Source of the DNA: Allosaccharopolyspora coralli
GTDB lineage: Bacteria; Actinomycetota; Actinomycetes; Mycobacteriales; Pseudonocardiaceae
Length of the DNA: 64,000 nucleotides
Direction of reading: 5' to 3'
Assembly: GCF_009664835.1 (NCBI RefSeq)
Contig: NZ_CP045929.1
Coordinates: 4,588,001 to 4,652,000, forward strand
The stretch's first letter is position 1; every line of letters begins with the position of its first letter. The notes beneath the pieces are model-generated. The model was not told the DNA's origin and did no database searches. It saw only the letters and a program-made list of their open reading frames with translations. A program made the position numbers and the translations under genes. Below, in pieces: positions 62,464 through 64,000 of this stretch.

Positions 62464-63705
62464 TCAGTAGCCCTGGTAGCCGCCGCCCCCGGCCATCGAC
62501 TCCAGTCCGGGGTGTCCTTCGAAACCGCCGTAGCGGTCGAAGGTGTAGCGGACGCCGGCGATGATGTTGTCCACCGGGTCGTAGATGTCGCCGTGCCCCG
62601 GCAGCTTGTGCGCGTCGAACGTCGGGTCGATGCACTGCATCAGGCCCTTCGACGGTGTGCCCTTCGCGGCGTTGGAATCCCAGTTGTTGATCGCGTGCGG
62701 ATCGCCGCCGGACTCCTTCTCGATGATCGTCCAGATCTCGTCGACGTTGTCCTCGGTGACCGGGATCCCGTTGGCACGCAGGATCTCGATCGCCTCCCGG
62801 ATCCACTGGTCCACGTTCCCGGGCGGCGGGCCGCTCGTCGGCGGGCCACCGCTCGATCCGAGTCCCCCGCCGGAGCCACCGCCGGGCGTCGCACTCGCGC
62901 CGTCCGAGCCTCCGGAACCGCCTGTTCCACTGCCGCCGGATCCGCCTGAGACGCCGGAGCCCGGCGAACCGTTCGAGCCTGAGGATCCCGGCCCACCGGA
63001 GCCGTCCGGCGACGGCGCTGCCGCCGGTTCCGTCCGTGCGGGTCCTCCCGGCTGCTGGAAGTCCCATTCCGTCTGCTCCCCGCGTCCGGGAGTGAACGGT
63101 TGGTCGTCCGCGAGCGGCAGCGGCGTGAACGCACCCGCGAGTTCGGCCTCGGCCTGCTCGATGCGGCCGACGGAGTCCGCGAGCTGCTGGTCGGCTTCCT
63201 TGACCGCCACCTCGGCCTCACGCGCGTGCTCCCCCAAGAGCTTCGTGATCTGCGCGTCGCGTGCTCGCTGAGCCTCTTGGACGAACCCGGTGTCGTGCTC
63301 GTGACCACGGACCTGCTGCGTGAACGCGTCGTCGGCCCGCTTCGTGTCGGCGAGCGCACGCTCTCCGATGTTGGAGATCGCGTCCTGACCGGTGCCGACG
63401 ATCTCGGCGGCCTTGGCCATCGCCGCCGCAGCCGCGTCGAGCGCACCGTTCGCCGTGCCGAAGCCCTGGGTCACCTTGCCCATGTAGCCGACGAAGGCGT
63501 CGGCGGAGGCGCCTTCCCAGGCACCGTCCAGTCCGCTCACCGAGGCGTCGACGTCGGCGCCGCACGAATCGGATTTCTGCGCGGCCGTGCGCCAACGCTC
63601 GGCGACGGCACTGATCGCCTCCGGCCGGGCCGACTCCAGTTTCCGCACCTGCTCGGCGAGGGCGGCGCCACCCGGCTTGCTCTCGATTTCGTCCGCGATC
63701 CCCAT
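62464..63705 (-). CDS. type VII secretion effector with transglycosylase domain
   Basis: A 413-residue protein. The N-terminal half is a helical WXG100-like/EspA-like domain (about 35-110, with SVSGLDGAWEGASADAFVGY) plus coiled coil to about 200. Next come a Pro/Gly/Ser-rich linker (about 200-300) and a C-terminal soluble lytic transglycosylase-like domain (about 305-405): catalytic Glu in IWTIIEKESGGDPHA, then KGLMQCIDPTF and NIIAGVRYTFDRYGG. No Sec signal. It would be exported by an ESX system and cut peptidoglycan. EspC-like gene is directly upstream. Confidence 0.85.
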   Translation of the reverse strand: MGIADEIESKPGGAALAEQVRKLESARPEAISAVAERWRTAAQKSDSCGADVDASVSGLDGAWEGASADAFVGYMGKVTQGFGTANGALDAAAAAMAKAAEIVGTGQDAISNIGERALADTKRADDAFTQQVRGHEHDTGFVQEAQRARDAQITKLLGEHAREAEVAVKEADQQLADSVGRIEQAEAELAGAFTPLPLADDQPFTPGRGEQTEWDFQQPGGPARTEPAAAPSPDGSGGPGSSGSNGSPGSGVSGGSGGSGTGGSGGSDGASATPGGGSGGGLGSSGGPPTSGPPPGNVDQWIREAIEILRANGIPVTEDNVDEIWTIIEKESGGDPHAINNWDSNAAKGTPSKGLMQCIDPTFDAHKLPGHGDIYDPVDNIIAGVRYTFDRYGGFEGHPGLESMAGGGGYQGY

Positions 63706-63713
63706 GACTCCCC

Positions 63714-63992
63714 CTAGTGGAACGACCGGCGCGCCTCGTCGTCGGTGGCCTCGACGGACGTACGGACCGCGTCGAGTGCCCCACTCGCACTGCGCAGCAC
63801 CTGTTCCGCCTTGTCGAACTCCCGCTTGCCTGCTTCGTCGAGGCTCGCCACGGCGGCGGCCATCCGCCCCGCGGCGTCGAGCTCACCGAACACGGCGACG
63901 TCGACGGGACCGGCTTCGAAACCGTCACCGACGGCACCCGCCGGACCCGCTTTGGAGTCCACTGTGGACCGACAGTCCTCCAATGCCCCCAT
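63714..63992 (-). CDS. EspC-like type VII secretion target
   Basis: A 92-residue helical protein of the EspC/DUF2580 type, about the family's normal length (EspC is 103). It has the Gly/Asp-rich start and helix-turn-helix pattern (MAAAVASLDEAGKREFDKAE, then LRSASGALDAVRTS). It lies 8 bp before the SLT effector gene and probably forms a heterodimer with it for export. The gene is complete; the rest of any ESX locus lies beyond the right edge. Confidence 0.78.
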   Translation of the reverse strand: MGALEDCRSTVDSKAGPAGAVGDGFEAGPVDVAVFGELDAAGRMAAAVASLDEAGKREFDKAEQVLRSASGALDAVRTSVEATDDEARRSFH

Positions 63993-64000
63993 GTTGTACC

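Overview
The window is high-GC actinobacterial chromosome. It shows strong third-position G/C, many GTG starts, mycothiol (MshD), GlnR, DUF3073, a SigE-family sigma factor and type VII secretion proteins. Gene content and order match the Mycobacterium tuberculosis Rv0777-Rv0823 region (purB, purC, purS/Q/L, sterol-carrier protein, purF, purM, DUF3073, pabC-like, nitrobindin-like, sseC, thiosulfate sulfurtransferase, thioredoxin, LmeA, GlnR, MshD, pstB, phoU, dusB). The repeats and insertions suggest a Pseudonocardiaceae-type genome; the family assignment is an inference.

Layout. 1-2.3 kb: a probable remnant of an integrative element against the 3' end of tRNA-Lys(UUU). It holds a PadR unit, a YdcF-like protein, a broken GntR gene and a large inverted repeat. 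2.5-9.2 kb: a TetR/YqeB-like pair, dusB, a small lipoprotein, a diguanylate cyclase, an LCP-type protein lacking its catalytic domain, and phoU. 9.3-14.4 kb: an orphan XRE/DUF5753 regulator and the pstSCAB phosphate transporter. PHO boxes lie before both phoU and pstS. 14.7-18.3 kb: mshD, glnR, lmeA-like and thioredoxin-like genes. 18.4-20.3 kb: a sulfur operon (DUF4395, sseA, sseC) behind a cysteine-containing leader peptide. 20.3-28.8 kb: methyltransferase, nitrobindin-like, pabC, Fur, ygfZ, a BKACE relative, RsiG-like, asparaginase and DUF3073 genes. 29.4-33.7 kb: purM, purF, SCP-like and a LuxR-type regulator. 33.9-44.2 kb: an accessory stretch with a subtilisin, PRC-barrel protein, T7SS-associated protein, GH15 enzyme plus sugar dehydrogenase, a PAS-GGDEF-EAL protein, GH25 lysozyme and a pentapeptide membrane protein. 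44.5-53.8 kb: purL/Q/S, an internally deleted epimerase, an MBL hydrolase, a MazEF-type module, an Asp/Arg-repeat secreted protein, purC, TenA and purB. 54-64 kb: an ABC exporter with complementary defective ATPase domains, TetR, SigE and its membrane partner, threonine aldolase, an aminotransferase, and a type VII effector with a transglycosylase domain beside an EspC-like protein.

How the genes connect. Six purine enzymes (PurF, PurM, PurL/Q/S, PurC, PurB) are spread over 24 kb. Phosphate uptake is tied together by PHO boxes. Cyclic-di-GMP appears in three places: two turnover enzymes and an RsiG-type anti-sigma factor that keeps the c-di-GMP-binding signature. Cell-envelope proteins recur throughout (LmeA, LCP remnant, GH25, SLT effector).

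The most unusual structure lies between genes. Four families of dispersed repeats sit mostly at gene 3' ends: (A) a 30-bp palindrome followed by two DnaA-box-like sequences; (B) GTGAGCC..GGCTCAC hairpins; (C) GAGGCGAACGGCAC hairpins; (D) a roughly 120-220 bp repeat with inverted ends that often stops exactly at stop codons.
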